The notes under the pieces: generated by a model | Told to the model about the DNA's origin: nothing | Database searches by the model: none | What the model saw: only the letters and a program-made list of their open reading frames with translations | Origin: Planctomycetaceae bacterium | Lineage (GTDB): Bacteria; Planctomycetota; Planctomycetia; Pirellulales; Pirellulaceae | Reading direction: 5' to 3' | DNA length: 64,000 nt | Assembly (NCBI GenBank): GCA_027487485.1 | Contig: JAIYDN010000018.1 | Coordinates: 248,001-312,000 of the forward strand | Shown here: piece after piece, positions 1 to 11,572 of the stretch | Numbering within the stretch: position 1 is the first letter of the stretch | Layout of the letters: each line of letters begins with the position of its first letter | Translations under genes and position numbers: made by a program

Positions 1-12
1 CGAAATTATCAT
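1..12 (-). CDS. Possible first codons of the next chemotaxis-operon gene (partial)
   Basis: An ATG at 12-10 on the minus strand overlaps the TGA stop of cheB in an ATGA arrangement, the same joint used by cheA/cheC, cheC/cheD and cheY/cheB in this operon. Only four codons (M-I-I-S) lie inside the window, so the product cannot be named. The call rests on the overlap pattern alone. Confidence 0.3.
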
Positions 13-1148
13 GAGGCTGTTCGACTTGCCTCCACCATCCGTGCGATCCAAGTAGCCATTTTCTCAAGCGGTACAACTCGGTTGGCTAATTGCTCTTCGA
101 CCACAGCTTTCGGCATACCATAGACGACGCATCCTTCTGGGTGTTGTGCCAGTACCGAACCACCGTGTTGCCTGACAAGCCGGCAGCCTTCCGTTCCGTC
201 GCGCCCCATGCCAGTCAAGATAGCAACCAAAAGATGGCCCGAGTAAGCTTGCACTGCAGAGCGCAAGGTGTAGTTTACCGCAGGGCGACAATTGTGTTCG
301 GGCGGCAAATCGGAGGTAATGATGGTGAATCGCCCCCGTTGACTTTCGATTCCCATATGAAGTCCACCTGGAGCCATATAGACTTGGTTCGGTTCCACGA
401 CCATGTTGTTCGCCGCTTCCTGCACAGGCAACGAACTCATTTCTCCAATCCTAGCTGCCAATGATTTCGTATAACCTGGTGGCATATGCTGAACTACAAA
501 GACCGGCACCCCCAAGGTTCCGGGAAGCTTGGGAATCACTTCACGCAGCGCTAAGGGACCACCAGTAGATGTGCCGATGATCACTGCATCGATTCGACTA
601 GGTTTAGCAGATGATGTCGCAGGAATTGGTTTAACGCTTGCGACAGCCGCATCCGTCAGTGAATGCTCGACATCCACTTTGGATTTCGATTCGGTCGAAC
701 GCGAAATCGCATCGATTGCTCTTCGAGCCGGCATGGTGAGGCTGCGGCTCTCTCGAAAGGCCTTGATCTTCTCCGAAAGCAGTTCATCAAGGAGCTTTCG
801 ATTCGTCTCGGCATCATTGCTATTTGGCTTTTGGATGAAATCAAAGGCCCCTGCAAGTAGCGCATCCGTGGTCACTTGAGCTCCTTGTGCGGTCAGGCTA
901 CTGAGCATAATTGCTTTGACCCCCAAGCGTCGCTTTTTGATCTCACGAAGCAATTCCAGCCCATTCATGTCGGGCATTTGAACATCCAAAGTCAACAGGT
1001 CCGGTCTCAGTTCCGGAATCTTTGCAAGGGCCTCCAGGCCCGTGCTGGCCAGACCAATGACTTGGATATCCGGCACATTGCGGAGCGTGTTCTTCACCAT
1101 TTGCCTGTAGAGTGCCGAATCGTCGACAATCATAACCTTCAAGGTCAT
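9..1148 (-). CDS. cheB: CheB, protein-glutamate methylesterase response regulator
   Basis: A 379-residue cytoplasmic enzyme that removes methyl groups from (and deamidates) chemoreceptor glutamates, resetting sensitivity after CheA phosphorylates it. Residues 1-125 are a receiver domain with the acidic pair at D9-D10, phospho-acceptor D55 (LTLDVQMPD) and K107. A poorly conserved linker follows, then the methylesterase domain from about 185, with the catalytic serine S194 in IGTSTGG, H221 in VVQHMPPG and the aspartate D317 in GMGRDG. Length and architecture are typical. Its ATG overlaps the TGA of the upstream response regulator by ATGA, so the two are probably translationally coupled. It is the last complete gene of the chemotaxis operon in this window. 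Confidence 0.96.
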   Translation of the reverse strand: MTLKVMIVDDSALYRQMVKNTLRNVPDIQVIGLASTGLEALAKIPELRPDLLTLDVQMPDMNGLELLREIKKRRLGVKAIMLSSLTAQGAQVTTDALLAGAFDFIQKPNSNDAETNRKLLDELLSEKIKAFRESRSLTMPARRAIDAISRSTESKSKVDVEHSLTDAAVASVKPIPATSSAKPSRIDAVIIGTSTGGPLALREVIPKLPGTLGVPVFVVQHMPPGYTKSLAARIGEMSSLPVQEAANNMVVEPNQVYMAPGGLHMGIESQRGRFTIITSDLPPEHNCRPAVNYTLRSAVQAYSGHLLVAILTGMGRDGTEGCRLVRQHGGSVLAQHPEGCVVYGMPKAVVEEQLANRVVPLEKMATWIARMVEASRTAS

Positions 1149-1513
1149 TCGTCGCGTCCTTGCTTTTCGAAGAGGCTTTCCAAGCGAGCGCGTTCAAATG
1201 GTTTTACTACGAAATCGATCGCCCCCAATCGAACACATTCACTTAGTTTTTCACGTTGATTGACGGCGCTCACCATGCACACTCGAGCGTGCGGTGCAAA
1301 TTCACGGATAATACGCAAGGCTTCAACCCCGTCCATGGTTGGCATCACAATATCCATCGTCACCAAGTCGGGCTGCAAGGTGCGGAACATTTCGATGGCT
1401 TGCTGGCCACTTGCCGCTTCGCCCACGACTTCCCATCCCGACTGAACGGCGATCTCGCGAATGCGCATTCGCATGATCAGTGCATCGTCAACTATCAAAA
1501 GTCTTTTTCTCAT
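1145..1513 (-). CDS. cheY: CheY-like single-domain response regulator
   Basis: A 122-residue stand-alone receiver domain. It has the acidic pair D9-D10 (LLIVDD), phospho-acceptor D54 (TMDIVMP), switch serine S82 and K104 (VVKPF). In chemotaxis operons such a protein carries the CheA phosphate to the flagellar switch or acts as a phosphate sink. The reading frame is open for 14 more codons upstream, but those lie inside cheD; the ATG at 1513 places the receiver beta-1 strand at the N-terminus and lies 28 bases past the cheD stop. Stop overlaps cheB start (ATGA). Other CheY proteins elsewhere in the genome cannot be excluded, so whether this is the motor-binding one is unknown. Confidence 0.9.
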   Translation of the reverse strand: MRKRLLIVDDALIMRMRIREIAVQSGWEVVGEAASGQQAIEMFRTLQPDLVTMDIVMPTMDGVEALRIIREFAPHARVCMVSAVNQREKLSECVRLGAIDFVVKPFERARLESLFEKQGRDE

Positions 1514-1541
1514 CCCAGTAACCTTGGCAATGCGTGCGAGT

Positions 1542-2036
1542 TTAAAGCGGTACAACGGGCTGACCGATCACATGGATTTGAACTGCGCCACTCTCAACTT
1601 CTACGACCATACGTCGCCCAGCAGTTCCACCCAAATGACGCCCCAGAATTGGAATGTCCAAAGTAGCCAAAACCTTTTCTACCGCTGCCACGTTTTGCTC
1701 CCCAATGGTGTTGGTGGCATTCGGGGAAACATGCGCGAACATGTTCGCTCCACCGGCAATTTTTGCGGACAACGACAGCCGCAATCCACCTGCAAGCTCT
1801 GTCATCCGCCGAATGGTCTCCGGAATGGCGGTATCAGCATACTTGCCAGCCGGTTGGCAGCGTCCCATTGAATCGGGCATCACAATATGAGCAAGTCCAA
1901 CAAGCTTCAATTTTCGTTCGAACAAAGCGATACCAATACAAGACCCAAGCAGAGTTCGCAAAATGCCTTGATGCTGGGCGACCCCAATTCCTGCCATGGT
2001 CACGAGGATCTCGTTGGCTTGTTTGATCTGGCTCAT
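1542..2036 (-). CDS. cheD: CheD, chemoreceptor glutamine deamidase
   Basis: A 164-residue CheD: it deamidates specific glutamines of chemoreceptors and binds CheC, stimulating CheC phosphatase activity. The catalytic cysteine C33 is in LGSCIGI and H50 in LAHIVMP; the conserved GGAN and GRRM regions are also present. The frame is open 41 codons further upstream, but the ATG at 2036 overlaps the cheC TGA as ATGA and gives the family's usual length. Its position directly after cheC fits the known CheC-CheD partnership. Confidence 0.93.
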   Translation of the reverse strand: MSQIKQANEILVTMAGIGVAQHQGILRTLLGSCIGIALFERKLKLVGLAHIVMPDSMGRCQPAGKYADTAIPETIRRMTELAGGLRLSLSAKIAGGANMFAHVSPNATNTIGEQNVAAVEKVLATLDIPILGRHLGGTAGRRMVVEVESGAVQIHVIGQPVVPL

Positions 2037-2662
2037 GGTAAACTCCTGGATAACCGGTCCAGGCTTTCCGCATCGGGCACCAGCAGCAACCGCCAACCAA
2101 CGGGGGTGCCATCGATGGAAAACTCGGTTTGCGCCACGAACACCTGATCGAATGCACAAGCTTGGTCCACCAAGGCAAATTGCATGATGGAGGCGGCGTA
2201 GTCTCGCACAAATACTGGCGGAGATGGAATCCAGCTAGTACTTTCGGCACTTCCTTGGATGGACTCGGACCGAGGAAAAATCTGCGACAGGGCGTTCAAG
2301 AAAGCGCAACCCACAATGTTCGTTGTTTCCATCGCGGCCGACACTTCAAGCTCGCCCCATTCGGAAGATTTCGTTTCGCGAGGCAACAACGCATCGCACA
2401 GCATCCAGCCGCTCGTATCATCGAACCCCAACAAGAGTCTTCCATTCACCCCACCCGATACTTGCATGCAACAGGCGCAAACCTCTGAATCGACTGCTCC
2501 CATTAGTTCCGTCGCTTTTTCCAGCGAAACCTGCTGCAATCGATCCAAGGAAACGCGAACTTCCCGACCCAACCAACTCGAAAGAGCTCGCGATGCATCG
2601 GTCGCTCCGAACCGAACGATCATGGAAATCGAATCCAATTGTTGCTCGGTCAAGGAGTTCAT
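2033..2662 (-). CDS. cheC: CheC-like CheY-P phosphatase
   Basis: A 209-residue protein of the CheC/CheX/FliY phosphatase family, which dephosphorylates CheY-P. The second active-site helix is visible as METTNIVG (E-x-x-N, about residues 108-115). The equivalent helix near the N-terminus (DSISMIVRFGATDASRAL) lacks the E-x-x-N pair, so only one of the two CheC-type sites seems intact. The start at 2662 overlaps the cheA stop as ATGA; an in-frame extension of 29 codons would sit inside cheA and is not used. Located between cheA and cheD, as expected for a CheC that is activated by CheD. Confidence 0.85.
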   Translation of the reverse strand: MNSLTEQQLDSISMIVRFGATDASRALSSWLGREVRVSLDRLQQVSLEKATELMGAVDSEVCACCMQVSGGVNGRLLLGFDDTSGWMLCDALLPRETKSSEWGELEVSAAMETTNIVGCAFLNALSQIFPRSESIQGSAESTSWIPSPPVFVRDYAASIMQFALVDQACAFDQVFVAQTEFSIDGTPVGWRLLLVPDAESLDRLSRSLP

Positions 2663-5043
2663 AAGGCGATCGCCGATCGATGGTGAGTTCTGTCGCGTAA
2701 TCTTTGGCGCGCCAATTCTAAACACGAGCCAACATCCAGCAACAGACAAACCGAACCGTCACCCAGAATGCTCGCGCCTGCAAGGCCGCGGATATGAGTG
2801 AAGTTCTCATCCAGTGATTTTACAACGATATCTTGACATCCCTTCAGTTCAGCCACCACCAAGCCCATCGCCTTGGTTCCTGATGTTAAAATCAAGATAC
2901 TCAAGGTTTGGCTACTTGCCTCTCCTTCACTGGCTCGCCCATCCTGGTTGCAAAGAGTGGGCCCATGCCAATCAAAGATGTCTTCAATCCCCACCAGCGG
3001 AATAAATTCGCCACGCACTTCCATCGAATCGCGTCCGTGAACCGAGATCACGTCTTGCTTTCGAATGGAAACAATTTCTCGGACGTTTTCAATCGGGGCT
3101 GCGAACGTACCTTGTTCCAGTTGAAACAGCAAGCTTCGAATGATGGCCAGGGTTAATGGGAGCTTTATCACGAAGCGGGTTCCCTGTCCCAGATGAGACT
3201 CGACCTCAACAGTCCCATTCAGTTCGCCAATGCGTGTTTTAACAATATCCATACCAACGCCTCGACCCGAGATATCCGAAACCACTTCGGCGGTGCTAAA
3301 ACCAGGTGCCCATATGAACTGAGCGATCTGATGATCTGTCATCGCGTCGACTTCCATCGGGCTGGCTAGCCCTCGTTCTATCGCGCGTTGTTTGACTTTC
3401 TGAGTGTTAATACCTCCGCCATCGTCGCTGATCGTAATCAGCACATGGTTCCCGCTATGAGCCGCCTCCAAAGTGAGCGTTCCCGTTTCGGACTTGCCCC
3501 GGCTTTTGCGAATACTTTCAGATTCAAGCCCATGATCGATCGCGTTGCGAACCAAATGCACCAATGGATCACCCAGCTCATCGATCATCCGTTTGTCTAG
3601 TTCGGTATTCTCACCATGGATAACAAAGTTCACCTTCTTTCCCATCTCGTTGGATATATCGCGAACGGTGCGTTTGAACCGGTTAAATAAAGGTCCAACG
3701 GGCACCATGCGAGTGTCCAGCACGCCGCGTTGCAGCCCATCCGACACCCGCGAGAACTGGTCGATGGCTTCGGTGAGTTGCGTGAAACTTCGGCGTCCTT
3801 GCTCTAAGACAGAGAGCTGCTCTTCAAACGCCGCTACCGATGCCAGGATTTCGCGATTCCTCTGGTCTACCGTTTCGGAGGAACCGCTTGGCGATCCATC
3901 CGAGTTGCCGACAACCAATTGTTCGCGAAGCGATTCGCATAAATCCCTTAGTTGGGTCATGAGACCCGACTTTTTGAAGGTCTCTTTCATCTGCGAGGCA
4001 AGCTGAATAAAACGAGCTCGGTTCACCACCAACTCGCCAGCAAGATTCATCAATCGATCTAGCCGCTGAATATCAACGCGAACCGTCTCCACCACTTTGC
4101 TTTGGGATTCTGCAGGTACTGGAGTCTCCATTGCGACAGTCTCCATTGCAGGAGCCTCAACGGGAACCGCCACTATTGGAGACGCCTCAGTTGCTGCAGG
4201 CTCAGAGAGCAATGCAAACGATTCGTGAGATGCATCAGCATCGGCCTGAATCGCCACGGGAACCGGCTCATCTTCCTGCGGAACCACCGCATCTTCTTCG
4301 GAAAGCGGCTTCGCGAGACGATCTTCATCAACTACATCCATATCGTCGGCGTCGTTGATGTCATCGATCTCGATAAGCTCGACCCCGACAATATCCGTTG
4401 CCCCACGTAAAGTTTCGTCATCGAAGGACGTTGTCATCCACACTTGCAACGTTCGAAGCTCCGCTAAACTTTCCAGTTGGTCGGTTGTGGGGCTTGTTCG
4501 AGTTACTTGGCCAAGATCGTTTAAGCGAGCGAGAATCAATTCTGCTTTCAGTTCAGGCAACTCGATGGCGCGATCAAGATACACAATGATCCGTTTATGA
4601 CCAGGACTGTCTTTCGCATCGGTTGATTCTTCGAATAACGATTGCGATAGCTGCTCGATCAATTCAGGGGAGCTAAAAAGTGGCTTTCCATCGCGAAGCT
4701 TTCCGACGGCATCTCGCAAAAAATCGACGCATTGCAAGATCAGGTTCATCATAGAACGATCAAGCGAGCGAAGTCCGGACCGAAGTCGATCGAAATGATT
4801 TTCCAGATGATGAGTCAGCAAGGCGATGCTATCGAGCCCCATCATGGCGGCCGCCCCTTTGATCGAATGGATCAAACGGAACGACTCATTCAAGTGGCTT
4901 GGGCTGCCAGGGTTCGTTTCCAAAACCAACAAAACTTCCACCAGCTCATCTAATTGTTCGGATGTTTCATCCACGAACATTTGAAGATATTGCGCCATCT
5001 CATCGGAGGGCATGCCAGTGGAGAAACTAAATTCGTCGTTCAC
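2659..5043 (-). CDS. cheA: CheA, chemotaxis histidine kinase
   Basis: The 794-residue cytoplasmic kinase that reads receptor arrays and phosphorylates CheY and CheB. Domains in order: Hpt (P1) about 12-120 with phospho-histidine H59 in RLIHSIKGAAAMMG; a P2-like response-regulator-binding region about 150-225; a long acidic/proline linker (about 230-310); the dimerisation helices (MNLAGELVVNRAR); the ATPase domain with N box (HLVRNAIDHG), G1 (ISDDGGGI) and G2 (SGRGVGMDIV); and a C-terminal CheW-like domain that docks to receptors. All motifs needed for activity are present. Its 3' end overlaps cheC; cheR lies 15 bases upstream. Confidence 0.96.
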   Translation of the reverse strand: MNDEFSFSTGMPSDEMAQYLQMFVDETSEQLDELVEVLLVLETNPGSPSHLNESFRLIHSIKGAAAMMGLDSIALLTHHLENHFDRLRSGLRSLDRSMMNLILQCVDFLRDAVGKLRDGKPLFSSPELIEQLSQSLFEESTDAKDSPGHKRIIVYLDRAIELPELKAELILARLNDLGQVTRTSPTTDQLESLAELRTLQVWMTTSFDDETLRGATDIVGVELIEIDDINDADDMDVVDEDRLAKPLSEEDAVVPQEDEPVPVAIQADADASHESFALLSEPAATEASPIVAVPVEAPAMETVAMETPVPAESQSKVVETVRVDIQRLDRLMNLAGELVVNRARFIQLASQMKETFKKSGLMTQLRDLCESLREQLVVGNSDGSPSGSSETVDQRNREILASVAAFEEQLSVLEQGRRSFTQLTEAIDQFSRVSDGLQRGVLDTRMVPVGPLFNRFKRTVRDISNEMGKKVNFVIHGENTELDKRMIDELGDPLVHLVRNAIDHGLESESIRKSRGKSETGTLTLEAAHSGNHVLITISDDGGGINTQKVKQRAIERGLASPMEVDAMTDHQIAQFIWAPGFSTAEVVSDISGRGVGMDIVKTRIGELNGTVEVESHLGQGTRFVIKLPLTLAIIRSLLFQLEQGTFAAPIENVREIVSIRKQDVISVHGRDSMEVRGEFIPLVGIEDIFDWHGPTLCNQDGRASEGEASSQTLSILILTSGTKAMGLVVAELKGCQDIVVKSLDENFTHIRGLAGASILGDGSVCLLLDVGSCLELARQRLRDRTHHRSAIAL

Positions 5044-5058
5044 GTTAGAATCCTGGCT

Positions 5059-5904
5059 TTAAGGCTTTTGATAAAGGAACGTGCCGCGCTTTTGAAGCAT
5101 ACCAAGCATGTCGTAAACTCCCTCGGAAGGTCCCACGACCAGGTAGCCACCAGGAACCAAAGACTGAATGAGGTTATCAATCACTTTGGTTTTGGATTCG
5201 CGATCAAAATAGATCAAAACATTGCGCAACCAAATGCAATCGAACGGAAGCTCCGCCAAAGGTTGCATCAAGTTATGGTTCTTGAACCGAACCATTTGGG
5301 AAACCGCAGGCCGCAGCCGAAATTGGTCGGGGGCTTCTTCCGTAAAATAGCGTTTGATTTTTGCTGGTTCTAGTTCTTGCATTGTTCGCTTGCGATAGAC
5401 TGCTTCGCGAGCCAACTTCAGCGATGATTCACTGATGTCTGTCCCTAGAAGCTGATGCTGCCAACCGCGTAGAGGAACACTAAGATCGGCGAGGCACATG
5501 GCGATCGAATAGAGCTCTTCACCAGAACTGCAAGCCGCCGACCAGACTCGTAACGAGGCGGTCCGCTTGCCTTCCAGTTTGTCCTTGAGAAGCTCCTTGA
5601 TGTAGTCGTTTTTAAACCACTCGAAGTTCGATGGGGTTCGAAAAAATGAAGTTTCGTTGGTGGTGATAGCGTCTAGAAAACCTTCCAGCTCGACGCTACC
5701 GTCTTTCGAAATGAGAAAGCGGTAGTAGGAATCAAAATCTTCGAAGCTGCTTGCCTTCAGCCGCCGTCGTATACGGTTACTGACAAGCGTGACTTTGGTG
5801 AAATCGATCTTGATGCCAGATCGTTCGTAAATGAATTTCTGGAACAACTCAAATTGTTTCGGGGTGAGTCGTTCCAACTCCATTGGATTTCTGACCTTCA
5901 GCAT
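5059..5904 (-). CDS. cheR: CheR, chemoreceptor glutamate methyltransferase
   Basis: A 281-residue SAM-dependent methyltransferase that adds methyl groups to receptor glutamates, opposing CheB. The N-terminal helical domain (about 1-85) precedes the Rossmann domain; the SAM-binding loop is VWSAACSSGEE (about 123-133) and TTNETSFFR just before it is the usual CheR signature. Its ATG shares a base with the mcp stop codon (TAATG), so translation is probably coupled to the receptor gene. Confidence 0.95.
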   Translation of the reverse strand: MLKVRNPMELERLTPKQFELFQKFIYERSGIKIDFTKVTLVSNRIRRRLKASSFEDFDSYYRFLISKDGSVELEGFLDAITTNETSFFRTPSNFEWFKNDYIKELLKDKLEGKRTASLRVWSAACSSGEELYSIAMCLADLSVPLRGWQHQLLGTDISESSLKLAREAVYRKRTMQELEPAKIKRYFTEEAPDQFRLRPAVSQMVRFKNHNLMQPLAELPFDCIWLRNVLIYFDRESKTKVIDNLIQSLVPGGYLVVGPSEGVYDMLGMLQKRGTFLYQKP

Positions 5905-7355
5905 TAGACTTTGAATTTGGCCACAAGGTCGCGCAGGCTTTGGGCTTGAGCACCCAATTGCTCAGCGCTTGCGGCCATCTCTTCGGAGGCAGCTGCATTG
6001 GATTCGGTCGTATGCGACACGCTTCGGATAGCCACTTTGACTTCCTGGGCGCTGGCAGCTTGAGCTTCGGTGGAAGCGGCGATTTGTCCGATACCTTCGG
6101 CTGTATCTTCGACGGATTCTACAATCTTGGTAAGAGATTCACCAACCTTCTTGGATAAACTAGCACCTTCTTCGACGCGACGCGATGACTCCTTGATCAA
6201 CTTGGTAATTTCCTTGGCCGCTTCACTGGAACGCTCAGCCAACTTACGAACTTCATCGGCAACCACAGCGAACCCGAGCCCATGTTCACCAGCCCGCGCG
6301 GCCTCGATAGCGGCGTTCAGTGCCAGCAAGTTGGTTTGACTTGCGATCTCGCTGATGACTTGAATGATCTCGTTGATCTGTTCGCTGGACTTCTGGATCA
6401 TTTTCATCGCATTCACCGCTTCGTCCACGGTGGTTCCACCTCCTTTGGCAAGCTTCGCCGTTTCGATCGCTTTGGACTTCGCGGAGCTTGCATTGTCGGA
6501 AATGGTTTGCATCGAATCGATCATTTGAGCGACGCTTGCGGTCATCTCCTCCACAGAAGCTGCTTGGGTTTGAGCCCCTTCGCTGAGATTAGCGCTGCTT
6601 TCCGCGATCGTTCTTGCACCTTCGTTTTGTTGTTGGGCAGCCGCCATGACTTCGCCAATTAGGGTTCGCAGGTCGCAGATCATCTTTCGAAGACTGCTTC
6701 CAAGTCGTCCCATGTCATCGTCACCTTGAACATCGACCTGTTGAGTCAGATCGCCACGAGAAGCTGCTTCGACGTGGATCGAGAGCGCGTTGACCTTCTC
6801 TTCCAAAATATGCTTGTCTTCCGCTTGCTGAGCCTGGACCGCATCTTCACGTTCTTGAGCTCGAATCTCCCGCATCGCATCGGCGGTGACGTCCGCCGCA
6901 AGCTTGACTACCTTGACGGTCGTTCCCTTTTCATCGATGACGGGACTATAGGCAGCTTGCAAATAAACCTCTCGGCCCCCTTTCCCATATCGCTTGAAGC
7001 GAGCGACCTTGAAAATCCCTTGTCCTAATTCGTACCAAAAATCACGATAGTCGGAAGACGATCGATACTCGGGGTCCACAAACAAGCTGTGATGACGGCC
7101 ACGTATCTCATCCAACGTGTAGCCGATGGTGTTCAGAAAGTTATCGTTCGCCCACAAAATGGTCCCATCCACGGTGAATTCGATCATGGCCATCGATCGG
7201 CTGAACGCGTCGAACATAGCGTCCTTCGTCGTATGTGCCTTCAGCTTGGCCGCTGCATCCGCTTGATCGGACTTGGATGCGGTGGCTCGAGCGATTCGCT
7301 TTGAAGTCGCCTTTGCACGCGTCTTGGTTGTGGGGGTGTCGTTGTTATCGGCCAT
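5904..7355 (-). CDS. Soluble PAS-domain methyl-accepting chemotaxis protein
   Basis: A 483-residue chemoreceptor without any membrane segment, hence cytoplasmic. An alanine/lysine-rich tail (1-40) precedes a PAS domain (about 50-165, with [15 protein letters not shown]), a HAMP-like helical stretch (about 185-236) and the methyl-accepting signalling domain (about 240-483). The hairpin tip is [16 protein letters not shown] (341-356), which binds CheA and CheW. The PAS domain would sense an intracellular signal such as redox state or a small ligand; an energy-taxis (Aer-like) role is inference. It is encoded inside the che operon next to cheR. Confidence 0.93.
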   Translation of the reverse strand: MADNNDTPTTKTRAKATSKRIARATASKSDQADAAAKLKAHTTKDAMFDAFSRSMAMIEFTVDGTILWANDNFLNTIGYTLDEIRGRHHSLFVDPEYRSSSDYRDFWYELGQGIFKVARFKRYGKGGREVYLQAAYSPVIDEKGTTVKVVKLAADVTADAMREIRAQEREDAVQAQQAEDKHILEEKVNALSIHVEAASRGDLTQQVDVQGDDDMGRLGSSLRKMICDLRTLIGEVMAAAQQQNEGARTIAESSANLSEGAQTQAASVEEMTASVAQMIDSMQTISDNASSAKSKAIETAKLAKGGGTTVDEAVNAMKMIQKSSEQINEIIQVISEIASQTNLLALNAAIEAARAGEHGLGFAVVADEVRKLAERSSEAAKEITKLIKESSRRVEEGASLSKKVGESLTKIVESVEDTAEGIGQIAASTEAQAASAQEVKVAIRSVSHTTESNAAASEEMAASAEQLGAQAQSLRDLVAKFKV

Positions 7356-7439
7356 CGCGTTGCGGACTCCAATGAGTTTTCTGAGGTAATGAATTCTGAG
7401 TTGTTGTTGTGAGACGAATAATCGTTTGCAAAGCCTAAG

Positions 7440-8051
7440 CTACTTTTGAGTTGTACTTCGAGAAAGATCTGGAAGGGAGACGCGACTGACTTGCTCCAGC
7501 TTTTGTGGATCCAGTAGTTCCTCCACTTCAAGCAGGACGATCAACTGCTCTTGAATACGAGCAAAACCCGAAATGTAGCTCGCACCATGACCTGTCACGG
7601 TATCCGGTGCTGCATGAATGGCGTCTTGGCCGATTCGCACCACTTGAGTCACCGTATCGACCGTGCAACCGATGGTTCGTTTCCCCACGTTGACCACAAT
7701 CGTTCGCGTGTCCACATCGGTTGGCTTCGGTTCGAGCCCGAACAGCTTCCGCAAATTGATCACAGGAATAATCGAACCGCGAAGGTTAGCAACCCCTTCC
7801 ACGTAGTCAGGAACTTGAGGTGTCTTCGTGATTTGACTTAAAATGACAATCTCTTGAATCTGCTCAATCCGGAAGGCGTACGTCTGATTCTCAATTCGGA
7901 ATGCAACAAATTGAGCCACGTTTTTAGCAAGATTGTCCGTTACAACACTCGTCGTCTTCACGTTGGGCTCGATCGGGTAGAAAATCAGCATAAGTTGAAA
8001 CGCCAGCAGTCCAGCGACTGACACCACAATCATAGTTGGAAAGTGAAACAT
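7440..8051 (-). CDS. cheW: CheW coupling protein, first gene of the che operon
   Basis: Couples receptors to CheA. The CheW domain starts near AQFVAFRIENQTYAF (residue 46 on) and includes VEGVANLRGSIIPVINLR. With the ATG at 8051 the protein is 203 residues and begins with a hydrophobic stretch of about 20 residues (IVVSVAGLLAFQLMLIFY), which CheW proteins normally lack. An in-frame GTG at 7961 would give a conventional 173-residue protein starting MKTTSVVTDN; no clear ribosome-binding site favours either start. The N-terminus should therefore be treated as unresolved. An 84-base gap separates it from the mcp gene. Confidence 0.9.
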   Translation of the reverse strand: MFHFPTMIVVSVAGLLAFQLMLIFYPIEPNVKTTSVVTDNLAKNVAQFVAFRIENQTYAFRIEQIQEIVILSQITKTPQVPDYVEGVANLRGSIIPVINLRKLFGLEPKPTDVDTRTIVVNVGKRTIGCTVDTVTQVVRIGQDAIHAAPDTVTGHGASYISGFARIQEQLIVLLEVEELLDPQKLEQVSRVSLPDLSRSTTQK

Positions 8052-8168
8052 CTCAAGGAATCACACTAAAAGTCAGGGCGGATGACGCGTTCTCGACATG
8101 AAGAACAATTTCGAATGTAGGAATTGTTGTTTTTGCCAGCCCCAATAGGGTCTACCCAGGAACAATAC

Positions 8169-8187
8169 CGATGCGTTTTACGCATCG
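8169..8187. promoter_or_regulatory. Inverted repeat between divergent cheW and katG
   Basis: A perfect 7-bp inverted repeat (CGATGCG, five-base spacer, CGCATCG) lies in the 251-base region from which the che operon (minus) and katG (plus) diverge. It could be an operator for either gene. No regulator binding site was recognised, and the hairpin is too short and T-poor for a terminator. Confidence 0.3.
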
Positions 8188-8275
8188 CAGATATGCCAGC
8201 GTTGCATTGGACGAACGTGCTGGAAAAACGAACAATAGCAGCGTCAACTCGAATGACCGAGTCCTAAGCAATTGA

Positions 8276-10687
<2,412 letters not shown>

Positions 10688-10931
10688 TGGCGTCTTGATG
10701 GAGTGCCAAAATTCTTGCGACGTGTCGGGCCACACCCGATCGTCGCTCATGCGCAGCCGTTCGCTATGAAAGAATGAATTTCTGTAAAGCGAACAAGTCG
10801 ACAGATCCGTTTGTTTACTTTCCAAGACGGCTTCGTCAGAATGGCAGGCACCTTTCTGCGAGAATGACATGCGCCTTTTTTGGTGCAGGGTAACCCTGCT
10901 GAACTCAATGCGATTCTTCAACAGTAGTTAC

Positions 10932-11342
10932 ATGGCTTATGCGATTGCGATTTCATGCATCTTATTGCTCCATGTTCCGTATTGGCACAGGCTGATCCGC
11001 TTGTTTTGGAGCGATTAAACTCTGACGATGTCTCACAAGTGATTGAACAGCTTGCTTGTAGGAAGCGATAATGAATTCGTTTGTGAGGCGGCCGTTAGTG
11101 CGTTGAGTAAACACAATGAGCGAAGTGAACGAGTGATTGCGGCCTACATTTCGGTGCTTCAAAGGGAAGATGATTTGGGTCTTGTAAGGTCTGATGCCTT
11201 GAGGGCATTAGGCAAGCTCGGGCCTGCCGCCGCGAAAGCCGAGCCAGCAATTCAAGAACTGCTGAAGAACAATGATCTTTCGGAATATGATCGAGAATTG
11301 ATCCAAGAAGCGCTAGCTTCCCTAAAGCAACCGATAAGATGA
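10932..11342 (+). pseudogene. Frameshifted exported HEAT-repeat protein remnant
   Basis: No single frame spans this stretch, but pieces of three successive frames read as one protein. Frame A from ATG 10932 gives a signal-peptide start (MAYAIAISCILLL). From about 10964 a second frame continues with SVLAQADPLVLERLNSDD, a plausible signal-peptidase site plus helix, and runs to a stop near 11050. From about 11050 frame A resumes with DNEFVCEAAVSALSKHN and RSDALRALGKLGPAAAKAEP, which are HEAT-repeat helices, ending at 11342. One base lost and one gained would restore an intact gene of about 136 codons. A short intact gene starting at TTG 11043 (99 residues) is the alternative. Sequencing error cannot be excluded. 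Confidence 0.55.
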
Positions 11343-11572
11343 AGTTCACCAACAAGTAGGTCAGCGGGAAAACTAGGCTCATGTTGAGCTTAGCGGCATT
11401 CTTTCGAACAGCGATGTAATTCAATTACATCGTTATCTACTCGAAATGCACGGTGTTGCATCTTGAAAGACATCTTGTTACGTTTGTTTTTCAACATGCC
11501 GGAGCGGCGACTGAATTTTGTGACGACTATTCAGCTTTGTATCATCAAGCAAATCCATGAAGTTCAGTGTAA

